From the NCBI GenBank assembly GCA_046704385.1, contig JBJKSB010000041.1:62001-126000 (forward strand): 64,000 nucleotides of DNA, written 5' to 3'. The notes beneath the pieces are model-generated. The model was not told the origin of the DNA. It did not search any database and was given only the letters and a program-made list of their open reading frames with translations. This document shows, piece by piece, positions 62,624 to 64,000 of the stretch. The position numbers were made by a program, and so were the translations under genes. Origin of the DNA: GH45 sp046704385 (GTDB lineage Bacteria > Bacteroidota > Bacteroidia > Bacteroidales > SZUA-534). Within the stretch, counting starts at the first letter, position 1. Every line of letters starts with the position of its first letter.

Positions 62624-63376
62624 ATGAACATCAGGAGGCTTTTATTATTTGTTGGTTTTGGAACAGCCTTGTTTTTTGCAGGCTTTGTTTTAAAAGCACA
62701 GGATAATTCTCATTACAACGAAGCTTGTTCGTACTTGTATAACAACGAACCGATGAGGTTTGACAGCATAAGCAACAATTGTTCTACGGATGAAATGCTA
62801 TTTCTTAAATCGTATAATTGGTTTTGGGCAGGCTTGCTAAAGTCGGATTTCACTCAATATTTTAATCTCGCCGAAAGCGCAATAAAAAAGCATAAGTTAA
62901 ACGGTAATCCGGATTTAGACGCGTTATTTTTTTTGTTGCAGATGCGGGTTGAATTAACTCAAAAAAATTATCTGAGAACGATTTCCTTGTCAGAAAAACT
63001 AAGGAATTATTTTGAAACACAAGATTTGAATAAAAGCAATGAAACCAATATTTTTTTATGGGGGCTTTACAATTACTTTGTGGGTGAAGCCCGTGAAGTT
63101 TTCCTTTACAAATCAATATTGTTTAGCTGGCCCGAATCCAACAAAACAACAGGCATACAGTTGTTGCAGGGTTTAACCGGGAGCAAATCGGTTTTTATCC
63201 GGACCGAGGCAAATTATATCTTAGGAAAAATATTTCTTGAATTGGAACACAAGCCCCGGCAAGCCAAAGGAAAATTTGCTTTATTGATTAATAAATATCC
63301 AAACAACAAGGTGTTTCAGGAATTATATGATGAATGTTTAACACAAACAAAAAAACAGGATTATGCCGCAAATTAA
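62624..63376 (+). CDS. exported helical (TPR-like) protein, function unknown
   Basis: 250 residues. A signal peptide (about 1-25, ending LKAQ) is followed by helix-rich sequence with TPR/SEL1-like spacing (LFFLLQMRVELTQKNYLRTI, NYILGKIFLELEHKPRQAKG). Aromatic residues are frequent. It is not clearly a member of a named family. It stands between the leftward LolA-like unit and the convergent caspase gene, 9 bases from the latter. Confidence 0.65.
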   Translation: MNIRRLLLFVGFGTALFFAGFVLKAQDNSHYNEACSYLYNNEPMRFDSISNNCSTDEMLFLKSYNWFWAGLLKSDFTQYFNLAESAIKKHKLNGNPDLDALFFLLQMRVELTQKNYLRTISLSEKLRNYFETQDLNKSNETNIFLWGLYNYFVGEAREVFLYKSILFSWPESNKTTGIQLLQGLTGSKSVFIRTEANYILGKIFLELEHKPRQAKGKFALLINKYPNNKVFQELYDECLTQTKKQDYAAN

Positions 63377-63385
63377 TCTGTTGAA

Positions 63386-64000
63386 TTATTCATTTATTTT
63401 CCAGCTTTGCCAAACATCCTGGCTTTCCGGACTCACATTTACCTTTGGGTTTTGTTCTTTGTTGTTGATTAATACCGATTTAAGCGAAACTTTTTCATTT
63501 AAATAATCCGACAAATCAAAATAGCTTATGACACCGGAAGTTTCTTGAAGTTTTTTAAGCAGGTAGTAGGTAAAAAAGCCATGTTCTTTTTCATTAAAAG
63601 GCAATGAGGATTGTTCACCGCTGCTGGCACTAAAAACCACGAGATTACCGCTTAGCGGGTTTTCCTTCGGATTTACTTTAACCCCACGGGAGGCCAACAG
63701 CCCCTGGTTTCGTGCTCCTCCCGAAAAGCAGGCATCAATAAAAACAGTAATTTTTTGCGAGGGATATTCCGTAAGTTTTTGATACATGTTTTTAAGTGCA
63801 AATCCTTCATTTGCATTCTTTCCACTTACATCAACCGGCATAATATAAGCCTCGCGAGTCTGTTCGTCGGGCAAACCATGGCCGGCATAGTATACAAAGA
63901 AATCGGCTTTTCCTCTGGTGTTTTTGATTATCAGGTTGGCTTTTGAAATGGCCTGATTCATTTGGCCGGTGGTTGCATCCAATAAAAAAATAATATTTTC
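63386..64000 (-). CDS. caspase-family protease, partial (5' end beyond the window)
   Basis: The frame stays open to the last base, so the true start lies outside. The visible 204 residues cover the C14 domain: ENIIFLLDATTGQMNQ, the His in FFVYYAGHG, AYIMPVDVSGK, the Cys in VFIDACFSGGARNQ, VVFSASSGEQSS and HGFFTYYLLKKLQ. The order and spacing match the caspase at 33909, so the two are paralogues. The His-Cys pair is intact. Whether it also has a PEGA domain and a lipobox cannot be seen. Confidence 0.9.
   Translation of the reverse strand, partial: ENIIFLLDATTGQMNQAISKANLIIKNTRGKADFFVYYAGHGLPDEQTREAYIMPVDVSGKNANEGFALKNMYQKLTEYPSQKITVFIDACFSGGARNQGLLASRGVKVNPKENPLSGNLVVFSASSGEQSSLPFNEKEHGFFTYYLLKKLQETSGVISYFDLSDYLNEKVSLKSVLINNKEQNPKVNVSPESQDVWQSWKINE

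Noticed and set aside
1..64000. tRNA, rRNA, CRISPR array, transposase or prophage
   Set aside because: No tRNA-like T-loop and acceptor pairing, repeated spacers or mobile-element motifs were seen when reading the gaps.

Overview
The window looks like a chromosomal segment from a Bacteroidota bacterium, most likely the Bacteroidales/Marinilabiliales side (order-level placement is inference). Signs are: promoter -7 elements matching TAnnTTTG in front of many genes, few Shine-Dalgarno sequences, a type IX secretion C-terminal sorting domain, a SusC-like plug protein, the long IspG form, DksA-like and LspA proteins of Bacteroidota type, and several Bacteroidota-typical domain families (DUF2490, DUF3108, DUF4956). 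The DNA is AT-rich. No rRNA, tRNA, CRISPR, transposase or prophage gene was seen.

Layout. 1-2.7 kb: a leftward, visibly AT-richer operon of nadA, a YwqK/MORN-like repeat protein and the first 45 codons of a polysaccharide flippase cut by the window edge. 2.7-3.4 kb: a gene-free AT-rich stretch crowded with TTAAC/GTTAA. 3.4-11.7 kb: housekeeping and stress genes (rpiB, an Rrf2 regulator, ispG, ribE, an FNR-like regulator facing an OsmC protein, an orphan short peptide-binding lipoprotein, dnaG). 11.9-14.7 kb: a rightward operon of a protease-like/RimK ATP-grasp fusion, PrsW, the fluoride channel CrcB and DUF190. 14.8-15.0 kb: a candidate structured RNA whose two ends pair over 14 bp. 15.1-26.2 kb: a barrel-less TonB plug protein, PPK2, HemW, rhodanese, a sirtuin without zinc cysteines, an outer-membrane barrel, a lytic-transglycosylase-like protein, an M1 peptidase with T9SS tail, an SDR, DUF3108 and a coiled-coil membrane protein.

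26.3-30.3 kb: two secreted proteins of unknown role, then a tight leftward operon of lipoprotein, VTC polyphosphate polymerase, DUF4956 membrane protein and DUF2490 outer-membrane barrel, a plausible envelope polyphosphate module. 30.5-45.7 kb: cyclophilin, a thiamine-binding protein, a Big_5 lipoprotein, a PEGA-caspase lipoprotein, phosphomannomutase, an esterase, dgt, lspA, a DksA-like protein, a type-2-like ileS and thiL. 45.8-49.9 kb: an ExbB-like protein, a LytS/LytTR two-component pair, a nickel superoxide dismutase whose nickel hook would be exposed directly by signal peptidase, and a lipoprotein. 50.2-58.9 kb: a MacB-type export operon with one ATPase, four permeases in an A-B-A'-B' order, an HlyD adaptor and a TolC channel; a truncated four-helix-bundle gene sits at the junction of the two permease cassettes. 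59-64 kb: a TM2 protein, an overlapping operon with a LolA-like protein, an exported YidD and two paralogous TPR membrane proteins, a secreted helical protein and a second caspase running off the right edge.

Coordinates of motifs were read by eye. Family names rest on recognised motifs, not on database searches.
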